A stretch of 64,000 bases of DNA from Rhizobium hidalgonense (GCF_002914525.1 NZ_LODW01000011.1:124001-188000), one strand, 5' to 3'. Shown: positions 51,378 to 60,222, counted from the stretch's first letter. Notes: generated by a model not told the origin, from the letters alone. Translations and numbers: made by a program.

Positions 51378-51641
51378 ATGACCTTTCCAGCCCCGAAAAC
51401 CGAAGCTCCCGTACAGCGCTTTGAAGAGGCGACCGATGCCGCGCGCGCGGCTTTGGAAAGCCTGATTGCTGCGGCCAATGAAGCCGGATGGGCAACCGGA
51501 GAAATAACCGCGGCGATCCTCAAAGCCGCGCAGTTTCTAAGCGATGCCAACAAGAAGGATCCCGATCCGGCCGACGATCCTGTCATCAGCGACGTATCTG
51601 CCAGGCAGGAACAGATTGGACACGGCGAACTTTACGATTAG
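51378..51641 (+). CDS. Small helical protein of unknown function
   Basis: The ATG at 51378 lies seven bases after GGAGGG and gives 87 residues. It is rich in Ala and acidic residues (EATDAARAALESLIAAANEAG, then ITAAILKAAQFLSDANKKD) and ends in a disordered acidic tail. No family recognised. Same orphan cluster. Confidence 0.5.
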   Translation: MTFPAPKTEAPVQRFEEATDAARAALESLIAAANEAGWATGEITAAILKAAQFLSDANKKDPDPADDPVISDVSARQEQIGHGELYD

Positions 51642-51784
51642 AGCAATTCAAGGAAATGCTAGGCGCTCCGTTTGTCTCCAGCGTTTTCGGCGCGTCGTGA
51701 CGAACGGGCAATCGCGGGCGGCGCATGATGCATCCTTCTGAGCCGTCGAGCGTTCTATCGCCAGGGATTAACTGGAGATGCATC

Positions 51785-52294
51785 ATGTTCAAGGACGAAC
51801 TCGGGGACATCGGCACAAATAGGGATATGCGCGACGATGCCGGTAGCGCACCGGCTGCCTTCCAGGAGACGAACGCCAATCCTGATCTGATCAGGCGTGA
51901 GGGCTTCGCGAGCGAGGCCGATTATCGGGCGTATCTTGCGACGCTCGGCGGTCATGTTCCTGCTGAAGGCCTCAGTGAGGATGCCCTGCGGGTGTCCGAT
52001 GATTATGCCTTGGAAAGCCGGTTGCGAGATCTAAGAGAAGAACTCGAAAACCTTCGTGCTCGCCTTCACGTGATCCAGCGGCAGGCGGCGACCGTCGTAG
52101 TACAGAACGTCCGGTGGGCAGATGCCAGTGCTCATGCGCAGCTCGGCACCCAGCCGTGGCTCAAGCTGGCAGGCGCGATGGCGGCTACATTCGTAGTCAC
52201 GAGGGCCATCAGGCAGCTCCCTCTGGGGGCTGTGACGACGACGGCGATGCCCTTGGTCGTTGCCGCAATGAACCGGAAGTTCGCCAGAAGTTGA
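51785..52294 (+). CDS. Coiled-coil protein with C-terminal hydrophobic region
   Basis: The ATG at 51785 follows GGAGATGCATC and gives 169 residues. An N-terminal polar region with a short conserved-looking segment (REGFASEADYRAYLATLGG) is followed by a coiled coil (LESRLRDLREELENLRARLHVI). A weakly hydrophobic C-terminus follows (WLKLAGAMAATFVVTRAI and VTTTAMPLVVAAMNRKFA), which could insert in the membrane. Unknown function. Confidence 0.5.
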   Translation: MFKDELGDIGTNRDMRDDAGSAPAAFQETNANPDLIRREGFASEADYRAYLATLGGHVPAEGLSEDALRVSDDYALESRLRDLREELENLRARLHVIQRQAATVVVQNVRWADASAHAQLGTQPWLKLAGAMAATFVVTRAIRQLPLGAVTTTAMPLVVAAMNRKFARS

Positions 52295-52425
52295 TACCGG
52301 ACGCATGGCAGCCCAGGACGAGATGGCGCTTTATTCGTTGATTTTGATCGACCGATCGAAATCGTGCGGTCGCCATGTTCTCGCCGAAATATTAGTGACA
52401 TCTTATATCCGCAACGGAGGCGAAC

Positions 52426-52677
52426 ATGCCTGGACATGACGACCGCTACGTCGAGATTACCACCCGTCTTCGCTCGGTACGGTCGTTCTGCGACTTTCTC
52501 TCGCAGGGCGGAACCGTCCGCGTCGCCGTGTCGGACGGAGCGCCCTACAAGGACGTAACCGCCGTTCTCCTGGAACGGAACCGCAGGGAGGCTGAAGCAC
52601 TCGACCGCGTAAGGCGGCAGCTCTACCCGGAGCTTGCGGACGAAGACGTGGTGCCGCCGCTCTACAGTCGTCACTGA
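52426..52677 (+). CDS. Small basic protein of unknown function
   Basis: The 83-residue product follows ACGGAGGCGAAC. It contains VEITTRLRSVRSFCDFLSQGG and a helical RNRREAEALDRVRRQLYPELAD. No motif recognised. It is last of the small-gene run and converges on the endonuclease-like gene. Confidence 0.5.
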   Translation: MPGHDDRYVEITTRLRSVRSFCDFLSQGGTVRVAVSDGAPYKDVTAVLLERNRREAEALDRVRRQLYPELADEDVVPPLYSRH

Positions 52678-52756
52678 CCGCGCATCGCAAGCCTGATCAG
52701 GCTACGATGCGCGCGGCCGATCTCGTCATGCAGCGGTGACCCAAGCATACGGACGA

Positions 52757-53515
52757 TCAGGCAAAACCGATTTCCGCGACGAGAGGAAGGTGGTCCGAGG
52801 CGATCCGCGCCAAGCGGCTTTCCAGAACCGTCGCCTGTTTGACGATGAGATCGCTGGTGACAAAGATGTGGTCGAGGCGCATCAGCGGGTAGCGGGCGGG
52901 AAAGGTTGCTCTCGGCCGCGCACTGCCTGCCAGCTGGGCGTCCTTCAACGATCGCGCGGCCAGTCGGTACGTCGCCGACGACGGAATGGCGTTGAAGTCG
53001 CCGCAGAGGATGGTGGGAAGCGGTTCTTCTGCCGTCCCGCGCAGCCAGCCCGAGTTCAATAGCGTCGTCATCTGCCCCATGCGCTCGCGGCCGCGGAGGC
53101 CGAGATGGGTGTTTACGACCAGCAATTTTCTGTCGCCGACCAGGATTTCGACGGAAAGGGCGCCGCGCTGTTCGCCGATGGATGGCAGCGGTCCGGCCTT
53201 GACGGCTCCCGTCGGCAAGGCGGTGATGATGGCATCGCCATACTGCTCTTCGGCAACCGACAGCGCCGGATGGAAATGGGCCTGCATCTTGAGAAGCGAG
53301 GCAATCGTATGAGCCTGGTCGATGCCGCCGGTCCTGCGTCTGAGGACGTCGACCTCCTGAAGAGCGATGATGTCGGCTTGCGCCTCGGCGATGACCGAAG
53401 CGATGCGCCCGGGATCGAGCTTACGATCGCTGCCGATGCAGCTGTGGACGTTATATGTCAGGAGTTTGATTGGTTTTTCCGCCATGGGCCCGCTGAAATT
53501 CGTCCCTGGGGACAT
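52757..53515 (-). CDS. Endonuclease/exonuclease/phosphatase family protein (YbhP-like)
   Basis: From 53515 (AGGGAACGAG upstream) the protein has 252 residues; a start at 53485 (MAEKPIKLL) is the alternative. EEP motifs appear in order: LLTYNVHS (Asn), IIALQEVD (metal-binding Glu), VVNTHLG, CGDFNAIP (Asp-Asn), LDHIFVT and SDHLPL (catalytic Asp-His). E. coli YbhP has the same length and also lies next to a cardiolipin synthase gene and ybhN. It probably acts on a phospholipid headgroup or nucleic acid phosphodiester. Divergent from the YbhN-like gene with a shared promoter region. Confidence 0.85.
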   Translation of the reverse strand: MSPGTNFSGPMAEKPIKLLTYNVHSCIGSDRKLDPGRIASVIAEAQADIIALQEVDVLRRRTGGIDQAHTIASLLKMQAHFHPALSVAEEQYGDAIITALPTGAVKAGPLPSIGEQRGALSVEILVGDRKLLVVNTHLGLRGRERMGQMTTLLNSGWLRGTAEEPLPTILCGDFNAIPSSATYRLAARSLKDAQLAGSARPRATFPARYPLMRLDHIFVTSDLIVKQATVLESRLARIASDHLPLVAEIGFA

Positions 53516-53531
53516 CGATCTCGTTCCCTGG

Positions 53532-53559
53532 GGAACACAAAACTCGTTTGATCGTTCCA
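53532..53559. promoter_or_regulatory. Bidirectional EcfG-type promoter
   Basis: On the plus strand GGAAC (53532-53536)-N16-CGTT (53553-53556) is a full consensus match, reading into the YbhN-like gene. On the minus strand GGAAC (53559-53555)-N17-TGTT (53537-53534) reads into the YbhP-like gene. The -35 of each overlaps the -10 of the other. Confidence 0.65.
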
Positions 53560-53599
53560 GAATATCAGCCCAACGCGCTCGTACTTCTGAGGACAATCG

Positions 53600-54559
53600 A
53601 TGAGCTTGAAAAGCATGATCTGGAATGGACTGCTCGTTGCCGCCCTGTGTTTTGCGGTCTTTCTTCTCTATAGCATCTTCGAACAGTACAGCCTCGATCA
53701 GATCGTCCAATCGGTTCGCAGCATACCGCTTTCAAACTTCTGTACAGCGCTTCTCTTTGCTACGGCATCCTATCTGTGCCTTGGCTGTTTCGATCTGCTG
53801 GCGATCCGTTCGCTCGGCAAATCCTTGCCTTACCCGAAAATTGCATTGGCTTCGTTCATAAGCCTGTCGCTCGGCCACAATATCGGTTTTGCTGGACTGA
53901 GCAGCGGTGCCTTCCGCTACCGCTTCTATTCGCGCTGGGGGCTGACGACCGAAGACGTGGCGAAGATCATCCTGTTCTGCGGCGTCACAGTCGGGCTCGG
54001 GCTGGTCACGCTCGGCGGTCTTGCCCTGATCGTCAATCCGGGTGATGCCGGGCGCCTGCTGCGGCTTGATCCGGCCAGTGTGCGCATCTTCGGCCTGCTG
54101 GCGCTCACAGTCCCAGTCGTCTATGCCGGGCTGGCGTTTTTCATCCGCAGCAAGTTGCGGCTTTGGCGCTGGTCGTTTCAGTTGCCGCGATTTTCGATTG
54201 CTGTCGCGCAGGTCGGGATCGGGACGATCAATTTCATGCTCGTTTCCGCCTGCCTGCACCAGATGCTCTCGGCCCTCGGCGACGTCGCCTTCTTCAGGTC
54301 GGTGACGGCATACGTGCTGGCCAATTCGGCAGTTCTCGCAACCCATGTTCCAGGCGGGCTCGGCGTGCTCGAGGCGACCGTCTCTTATGTCGTGCCGCAG
54401 GTAGCCTCGATCGGCGCGTTGATCGCGTTTCGCTGCGCCTATTTCTTCATTCCGTTGGCGCTCGGCACGACGCTTCTGCTTATTAGTGAGATTGTCTTCC
54501 GCAGGTCACGCGGGACGGACGAGGAGGCGGACGAGCGCGCCGAGGCCCAGTCGGCGTAG
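53600..54559 (+). CDS. YbhN-like integral membrane protein (LPG synthase TM-type, UPF0104)
   Basis: The 319-residue protein has about eight hydrophobic helices. The family signature is SLGHNIGFAGLSSGAFRYRFY, with LATHVPGGLGVLEATVSYVVP near the C-terminus. These correspond to the membrane half of lysylphosphatidylglycerol synthase/flippase without the soluble synthase half. E. coli YbhN sits in an operon with clsB and ybhP, exactly the partners found here. A role in phospholipid movement or modification is inferred. Its 3' end overlaps the convergent PLD-type gene by 54 bases. Confidence 0.85.
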   Translation: MSLKSMIWNGLLVAALCFAVFLLYSIFEQYSLDQIVQSVRSIPLSNFCTALLFATASYLCLGCFDLLAIRSLGKSLPYPKIALASFISLSLGHNIGFAGLSSGAFRYRFYSRWGLTTEDVAKIILFCGVTVGLGLVTLGGLALIVNPGDAGRLLRLDPASVRIFGLLALTVPVVYAGLAFFIRSKLRLWRWSFQLPRFSIAVAQVGIGTINFMLVSACLHQMLSALGDVAFFRSVTAYVLANSAVLATHVPGGLGVLEATVSYVVPQVASIGALIAFRCAYFFIPLALGTTLLLISEIVFRRSRGTDEEADERAEAQSA

Positions 54560-56062
54560 GGGCAGGAAAGGCCGGGCCGGGTCGAAGAGCCCGGTGCCTC
54601 TCACCGGTGAGATGCTGCCGGTAAGCTCGACTGCGAATTCTCTCAGGCCCTGGGCACCAACATTCAGCGCGTCGATCGCTTCGATCACCGAGCCACTTTG
54701 CGCGTAAGCGGCTGCAAAGCTCTCGGTGGCTGTTCCTAGATATTCCGCCAGCAGGCGATTGCGCAGCTCCGCGACCGCGCGGCGGTGCTCGTCTGTTTCA
54801 GGCTGGAATAGTATATCGCATTCTGAATCAACCCCTTCTGAGCGATTGTTGAGATTCGAGGAGCCGATGCGCACCAGCTCATCGTCGGCGATCATCAGTT
54901 TGGAATGAATGAGCACCTCGACCTCGTCGACCGTCGCCGGCACGGTCTGTCCGGGCACTGTCGGGCCGGGCACGACTGGCCCGGGCACTATTGGCCCGGG
55001 CACGACGGGAAAATAGACGCGCAGCCGGTTCGCGCGATCGGCCCGTTTGAGAAGCCGGATGACGCGGTCGCGATTGCCGCCCATGATAATCTTCTCGATC
55101 AGGCCGTGAGAGCTGCGGGTGCAGATGATGACGACCTCGGGACCATTTTCCTCCTGCAGGCGCGCGGCAATGGCATCGGCGACGCGGAAGGAGGCGAGAT
55201 ATTGCGCCTCGATATAAAGCAGGCGCCGTGCTCGGGAAATGATGTCCAATGTCGAGGCGATACCGTCGCTGACGCCGGCGCGCAAGGTTGTCGATGGCTC
55301 CGTCAGCACGAAGCCGACTGGGATTTCCCGCAGCGAAACGGCGAGATCATCGGGCCAGGTAAAGGGTGGGCGCTCGGCGAGCGCCGGGTGCTTTTCGCCG
55401 GTGGCTGTTTCCCAGCGCCGCCTGGCGATATCGCCGATCAGTCGGGCGGCGTCGCCCGTGACCATCGCCTGAACGTCATGCAGCGGATCGTAGGAAACAC
55501 CCTCAGGGTCACGCCGGAGCCTGTCTCTGGCACGATGGCGCTTTGTGTCCCATCGCCGCGACGTCAGGTCGATGCCGCCGATGAAGGCGACGGCGTCGTC
55601 GATGCAGACGAGTTTCTGGTGGTGGCTGCCGCGAACGGCGCCTTGAAGATCGAAGCGCAGGTCGATCCTGGCATTCCGCGGGAAGGTCTTTTTGCGTAGC
55701 ACCTGCAGCGACTTTTCCGAATAGACCGGCCCGAGTGCCCAGATGAGAATGCGCATTTCGAGCTCGGGATTGGCCGCTGCGAGCCCATGCAACAGGTCTG
55801 CCAAAGTCTCGCCGGATTTTTCCGGTTCCAACGGGATGTCGGGATTGAAATCCCAGCCGACGATCCAGATCGTGCGCCTTGCCTGCCGCAGCGCTCGCGA
55901 AACTTCGGCGAAATATCGGTTGCCGTTGATCAGGAACGCCGCCTTCTCGGCTTTGCCGTCAAGGCGCAAAGCGCTGTTATTCTGTTTTTCGCGGCCGTCC
56001 GGCCGCTGCGATTTTGCCTGGGGCAGGCTCGTGTTATTGAAGACGGTCTCGATTGCGGTCAT
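54506..56062 (-). CDS. Phospholipase D/cardiolipin synthase-like protein (ClsB/YbhO-related)
   Basis: From 56062 the protein has 518 residues; the frame is open to 56092, but that start would overlap the promoter -10. Two HKD motifs define the PLD superfamily: HQKLVCIDD (H148, K150, D155) and HSKLMIADD (H386, K388), each followed by Gly-rich IGG or IGSSNLNNRS. Such enzymes transfer phosphatidyl groups between lipids. Just before the second HKD lies a VPGPx repeat of about 25 residues (roughly 351-376) not expected in the family. It lacks N-terminal TM helices, unlike ClsA. Confidence 0.85.
   Translation of the reverse strand: MTAIETVFNNTSLPQAKSQRPDGREKQNNSALRLDGKAEKAAFLINGNRYFAEVSRALRQARRTIWIVGWDFNPDIPLEPEKSGETLADLLHGLAAANPELEMRILIWALGPVYSEKSLQVLRKKTFPRNARIDLRFDLQGAVRGSHHQKLVCIDDAVAFIGGIDLTSRRWDTKRHRARDRLRRDPEGVSYDPLHDVQAMVTGDAARLIGDIARRRWETATGEKHPALAERPPFTWPDDLAVSLREIPVGFVLTEPSTTLRAGVSDGIASTLDIISRARRLLYIEAQYLASFRVADAIAARLQEENGPEVVIICTRSSHGLIEKIIMGGNRDRVIRLLKRADRANRLRVYFPVVPGPIVPGPVVPGPTVPGQTVPATVDEVEVLIHSKLMIADDELVRIGSSNLNNRSEGVDSECDILFQPETDEHRRAVAELRNRLLAEYLGTATESFAAAYAQSGSVIEAIDALNVGAQGLREFAVELTGSISPVRGTGLFDPARPFLPLRRLGLGALVRLLVRPA
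54936..55010. repeat. Five 15-bp tandem repeats inside the PLD-type gene
   Basis: Units with core CCGGGCAC start at 54936 (variant), 54951, 54966, 54981 and 54996. On the minus strand they encode repeated VPGP-type pentapeptides just before the second HKD motif. The 15-bp period keeps frame, so unit number can vary without breaking the gene. Confidence 0.85.
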
Positions 56063-56091
56063 GATTGCCTCGGCTTCTAACTGCGAAAACA

Positions 56092-56116
56092 AACGCCTGG
56101 AATATTTTTGGGTTCC
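56092..56116 (-). promoter_or_regulatory. EcfG-type promoter for the PLD-type gene
   Basis: On the minus strand GGAAC (56116-56112), 16 bases, CGTT (56095-56092) is a full consensus match. Transcription would begin near 56085, about 23 bases before the ATG at 56062. Confidence 0.65.
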
Positions 56117-56180
56117 GTGCGGTGTTGGAAGAGGCGGCCGGGCTGTCTTTGCCGGGTGATGGAAAGCGTAAGGAAACGAA

Positions 56181-57428
56181 ATGTCACAACGAGCAGGCAG
56201 CGCCGATCTTCCCCTTCATGGAGGACGCGTTCCGCATTGGCTCGGCGACCGGATGACGCGGCTGGGCGCCCTGATCACCGAAGCGATCGTGCACCACTAC
56301 GGCCGCGACGAATTCCTGCGCAGGCTCGCCCACCCTTTCTGGTTCCAGTCCTTCGGCGCGGTCATGGGCATGGACTGGCATTCCTCCGGCATTACAACAA
56401 GCGTTCTCGGCGCGTTGAAGCGCGGGCTGAAACCGCGGGCCGGCGAGCTCGGTCTGCATGTCTGCGGCGGACGCGGCGCACATTCACGCAAGACCCCGCA
56501 GGAGCTCGTCTCGATCGGCGAACGTGTCGGTCTCGACGGCGAAGGCCTGGCTACGACGAGCCGTCTGATCGCCAAGGTCGACAGCGCTGCCCTCCAGGAT
56601 GGGTTCGATCTTTATCTGCACGGCTTTATCGTCGCCGATGATGGCCATTGGGTGGTCGTGCAACAGGGCATGAACGGCGACCGGCGGCAGGCGCGGCGTT
56701 ATCACTGGCTGTCGGAAGGGCTGGAGAGTTTTGTCGACTCGCCGCATGCGGCAATCGAGGGCAGGAGCCAGGGGACGATCGTCAATCTGGCCGACAGGCG
56801 GGCCGAGCGATCGCGGCGTGGCCAGCTCGACCTGCTGGCAACGCTCGGCCCCGACCGGATCATCCGCGAGGCGGCCGCGCTGCTGCGGGTCGAGCAACCG
56901 GCGCCAGAACCCGCCGAACAGCCGATGCTGCCGCATCTGATCATGCCGGCCCACCACGACGTGCGCGAGAGCGATGTCAACATGCGGCGCCTGCATGGAA
57001 ATCTTGCCGCCGCGGCCGACCGCGGGCCGGCGGATTTCGAAGAGCTGCTGCTGGTTCCCGGTGTCGGCGCCCGTACGGTGGAAGCGCTGGCCATGGTGGC
57101 CGAAGTTGTCCACGGCGCACCCTGCCGTTTTTCCGATCCGGCACGCTTCTCGATCGCCCATGGCGGCAAGGACCGCCATCCTTTCCCGGTGCCGCTCAAG
57201 GTCTATGACGAGACGATCGGCGTGATGAAATCGGCGGTGCAGAAGGGCAGGCTCGGACGGGAGGAGGAGTTGCAGGCGCTCAAGCGCCTGGATGACCAAT
57301 CCCGGCAGATGGAACGCTACGTCACCGGTCCCGACCTCAAGGAGATCATCGCCGGCGAATTTCGCCAATCCACCGAGTTCGGGGGCCGCAGCGTCTTCGG
57401 CTGGGAGCCGCCGCCGGGTGAGAATTAG
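56181..57428 (+). CDS. DUF763 protein
   Basis: The 415-residue protein matches the DUF763 pattern from its first residues: GSADLPLHGGRVPHWLGDRM, then HYGRDEFLRRLAHPFWFQSFG, then MDWHSSGITTSVLGALKRGL. The family is widespread in archaea and scattered in bacteria, and its function is unknown to me. The C-terminal half contains a helix-hairpin-helix-like VPGVGARTVEALAMVAEVVH, which could bind DNA, and a conserved FSIAHGGKDRHPFPVP. It starts after TAAGGAAACGAA, divergent from the PLD-type gene. Confidence 0.85.
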   Translation: MSQRAGSADLPLHGGRVPHWLGDRMTRLGALITEAIVHHYGRDEFLRRLAHPFWFQSFGAVMGMDWHSSGITTSVLGALKRGLKPRAGELGLHVCGGRGAHSRKTPQELVSIGERVGLDGEGLATTSRLIAKVDSAALQDGFDLYLHGFIVADDGHWVVVQQGMNGDRRQARRYHWLSEGLESFVDSPHAAIEGRSQGTIVNLADRRAERSRRGQLDLLATLGPDRIIREAAALLRVEQPAPEPAEQPMLPHLIMPAHHDVRESDVNMRRLHGNLAAAADRGPADFEELLLVPGVGARTVEALAMVAEVVHGAPCRFSDPARFSIAHGGKDRHPFPVPLKVYDETIGVMKSAVQKGRLGREEELQALKRLDDQSRQMERYVTGPDLKEIIAGEFRQSTEFGGRSVFGWEPPPGEN

Positions 57429-57489
57429 ATGATACCAAAGCATGCGCGGTTTTCGGGCGACATCACGCCATCGATTCCGACTTTCGAGT

Positions 57490-58560
57490 TCAATCGAGCG
57501 GTGAGGGCACACCTTCGCGGATCGCTTTCGAGAAATCCACGGAGGCGTCGGCACTTTTTGCCCGTGGGGCAATATGCGCCGCCGCCTTCAACTCCTCAAA
57601 CGGCAGCTTCGTGTCGAGCGCATTCCGGTCATAGGCGAATTCGGGAAGGTAGCCATTCACGATCAGCCGCCAATCGAACGGAAATGTGGCGCCGACGGCC
57701 CGCATCATTTTGGCGGCAGTCGTGGTGCAGTTGGTGGTGAGCGAGTTGTAGAAGCGCGGGTGTTCGGCGAGCGCGTTTGCATCGCTGACATATTGCAGGA
57801 GAAGCCGTGCGGCATTGGCCGGCGGAGCGCGCATGCGAAAGAGCTGGACGTCTTCGCCACGAATGTTGGACCGGACACGAACGACATCACGTTCGTCGGC
57901 CGCGATGATGACGAGGGGATTGCTTTTGAAGAGGTCACCGAGCGGAGAAAATTTACCCCCAGCCGTTCGCCGCACCTCGATCGACCATGCCAGGTATTGA
58001 TCGCCGTCGAAGCCGAAGCTGAGGATCATGTGCGCCATTTCGGGCCCTGCCCAATAGGACATGAACAGGTCAAGGCTCTTGAGCTTCTTCAGGTCGTAGG
58101 CGCGCGGCTCCCATTTCTCCACAAAACTGCCGTCGCTCTTCCAGGTAAAATTTCTGACGTTGGTCAGCGTCAGAATATCCCTGTCGACCGTTCCCGTCAC
58201 CTGCCTGGCGACGTCTCCGGCCCAGTTGGCAGCGGCAGGAGGCTCGATCGAACTCCACCACACGACGATGCCTGTAAAGCATAGGACGAAAGGAAGGATG
58301 ACAACGAGGCGGGGCCTCCAGATCATCGAAATTACGGCGACAACGCCGAGCAGTGCGAGGCTTCCTGCGGCTGCCCCTCTTATCGCAGGGGAAACCGGCA
58401 GACGGTAGAATAGTGCGAGGGAGGCCCAGATGGTCGCCAACAGCAACGCTAAGCCGAAGGCTGCCTCTGCCGCCCGGAACATGATGCGGAGAGGCAGAGC
58501 CACTCGCGGCCGCCCGCGGCCAGCAGTTGTTGGCGCGCTGCCGCTGTCGTTGAAACTCAT
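57490..58560 (-). CDS. DUF4105-type membrane protein
   Basis: The 356-residue protein has three hydrophobic segments in the first ~105 residues (AAFGLALLLATIWASLALFY; AAAGSLALLGVVAVISMIW; LVVILPFVLCFTGIVVWW). A periplasmic domain follows. Its RNFTWKSDGSFVEKWEPRAYDL, SYWAGPEMAHMILSFGF and YNSLTTNCTTTAAKMM (candidate catalytic Cys) match DUF4105 (Lnb-like) proteins, which are thought to be periplasmic hydrolases or acyl-transfer enzymes. Substrate unknown. It is convergent with the DUF763 gene. Confidence 0.75.
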   Translation of the reverse strand: MSFNDSGSAPTTAGRGRPRVALPLRIMFRAAEAAFGLALLLATIWASLALFYRLPVSPAIRGAAAGSLALLGVVAVISMIWRPRLVVILPFVLCFTGIVVWWSSIEPPAAANWAGDVARQVTGTVDRDILTLTNVRNFTWKSDGSFVEKWEPRAYDLKKLKSLDLFMSYWAGPEMAHMILSFGFDGDQYLAWSIEVRRTAGGKFSPLGDLFKSNPLVIIAADERDVVRVRSNIRGEDVQLFRMRAPPANAARLLLQYVSDANALAEHPRFYNSLTTNCTTTAAKMMRAVGATFPFDWRLIVNGYLPEFAYDRNALDTKLPFEELKAAAHIAPRAKSADASVDFSKAIREGVPSPLD

Positions 58561-58770
58561 GACGCCTTCCTATCCTTGTTGAAGGTCAATCGATGATTTC
58601 GATGTTCCAGACATGTGACGAAGGCACGAAGTGTCTTGATCTGGAGACGCATTGTCGACGCTCGGAATGATCTGGCGTCCGTGACGGCGACAAACAATCT
58701 GGCTTGAAGTGTTGACGCTTGTCCAGTCCGCATCGGACAAACGCCCGCAAGGCAGGCTGCTTACAAGCCT

Positions 58771-59688
58771 TCAATGGCCGTCGGGCGGAACCGCTTCGGA
58801 GGGAACCGTCTCTTTCAGGTTCTTCCGATGGAAGATGAAGAGCCCGGCAAAGACGATGATTGCGGCGCCGACGACGATCTGCATATCGGGAATATCGTTG
58901 AAGAAGATGTAGCCCAGCACGATCGCCCAGAGCAGCAGCGTATATTGCAGCGGCGCCAGTAGTGATGCTGGTGCGAGCTTCAGCGAACGGGTGATCAGCA
59001 AATGCGCACATGTGGCGACGACGCCGAGCAACAGCATGCCGGACCAATTGATCAGCGTTGCCGGCTGCCAATGGCCGATGCTTAAGCCGATGCCGGCGGC
59101 AAGAGCGGCGACCGTCTGCCATGTCACCAGCGTTGTGTCGCTGGTCGAACGCAGATAGCGGCTCATCACCAGCGACAGCGCAAAGGCAAGGCTGCCGGCA
59201 AGGCCGAAGAGCGACGGAAGCGACAGCATAGCCGTCGACGGACGCAGCGCGATGACGACGCCCGCGAAGCCGACCAGAACGGCGAGCCAGCGGCGCCAGC
59301 CGATCTTTTCTCCAAGAAAGAAATGCGAAAGCGCCGCGATGTAGATCGGCCCGGCCATATAGAAGGTCATGACGTCGGCGAGCGGCAGATAAGCGACGGC
59401 CGCGTAGAACAGAGCGACATCGCCGGTTGCCATGAAAACGCGTAGGAACTGGAGGCCTTTCTGTTCGACGCGGAACAGGGCCATCGGCCCTTGCCTGAGG
59501 ATCATCGGACCGAGCACGATGAAAGCGCCGACCGAGCGGATCACGAGCACCTGGCCGACGGCAAAGCTTGCGACCAGCCACTTGCCCATCGCATCGTTCA
59601 GCGCAAAGAGCAGATCGCCGAGCAGCATCAGCACGACACCTGTCATGATCAGGTTTCCGGCGTTGGCTGCAGCCGCCTTGGTCTTCAT
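58771..59688 (-). CDS. EamA-family (DMT) transporter
   Basis: From the ATG at 59688 (GAGG and GAGAG upstream) the product has 305 residues; a start at 59718 would begin inside the hairpin upstream. About ten helices in two EamA repeats are visible, with KWLVASFAVGQVLVIRSVGAF, FLRVFMATGDVALFYAAVAYLP and LAPLQYTLLLWAIVLGYIFFND. This is the S-adenosylmethionine/riboflavin-type transporter group by general look. Substrate unknown. Confidence 0.82.
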   Translation of the reverse strand: MKTKAAAANAGNLIMTGVVLMLLGDLLFALNDAMGKWLVASFAVGQVLVIRSVGAFIVLGPMILRQGPMALFRVEQKGLQFLRVFMATGDVALFYAAVAYLPLADVMTFYMAGPIYIAALSHFFLGEKIGWRRWLAVLVGFAGVVIALRPSTAMLSLPSLFGLAGSLAFALSLVMSRYLRSTSDTTLVTWQTVAALAAGIGLSIGHWQPATLINWSGMLLLGVVATCAHLLITRSLKLAPASLLAPLQYTLLLWAIVLGYIFFNDIPDMQIVVGAAIIVFAGLFIFHRKNLKETVPSEAVPPDGH

Positions 59689-59707
59689 CTCTCGAATCCT
59701 CGCAAAA

Positions 59708-59728
59708 CGGCCGCGCATTGCGCGGCCG
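59708..59728 (-). terminator. Hairpin with T-tract on the minus strand
   Basis: CGGCCGCGCA and TGCGCGGCCG form a perfect 10-bp stem around one central base. On the minus strand it is followed by TTTT. It most likely terminated the GntR gene whose remnant ends at 59818, but it lies only 20 bases before the EamA start and could also attenuate that gene. Confidence 0.55.
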
Positions 59729-59817
59729 AGTGCGGCTTCGGCCTTAACGCTGCCAATGTCAATGGTCAGTTAAAAGCTCTTGCCCTCAAAACCTTGAGGC
59801 ATGTCGCTCAACAAAGT

Positions 59818-60222
59818 TCATCTGGTTGCCATGCTTGCGACCAGATCGCTAAATCTCACCGGAGCAGACGGCGGGCTTCATCTCCATCTCCAGCAAAAAT
59901 CGCATCGACGATGGCGCAATGTTCCAAGAAGGATGTTGAAAGGCGGTTTCGCACGCGCAGCTGGAGGCGGCGATAGGGTCGCAGGCGTCGATGCAATCAC
60001 GGGCATTGCTCCTCGAGGAAATCGCTTCGGCCGGCTGCGTAGATAGCCTCCATGAAACTCCTCACTATCGCAATAATAGGCATCACTGGCCCCGGCTGAT
60101 TGCTCGCAGCGGCTATGGGTGGCCGTGATCGCTTCCCAGGAGGCCTCGTCCAGCCGTCGTGCGGCAAGCGACCCAGCCAAGCCCTCCAGCTCAGCCGTAA
60201 CCTCGAACATCTCGTAGACGCG
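59818..60222 (-). pseudogene. GntR/FCD regulator remnant, 5' truncated and frameshifted
   Basis: The minus strand encodes FCD-domain pieces in three frames: RVYEMFEVTAELEGLAGSLA, then EAIYAAGRSDFLEEQC, then RLRPYRRLQLRVRNRLSTSF and HCAIVDAIFAGDGDEARRLL, ending with RFSDLVASMATR and a stop at 59818. The whole DNA-binding domain is missing. The fragment abuts a MatC-type transporter fragment in the divergent direction. The regulator is therefore dead, most probably after loss of the shared 5' region. Confidence 0.75.
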
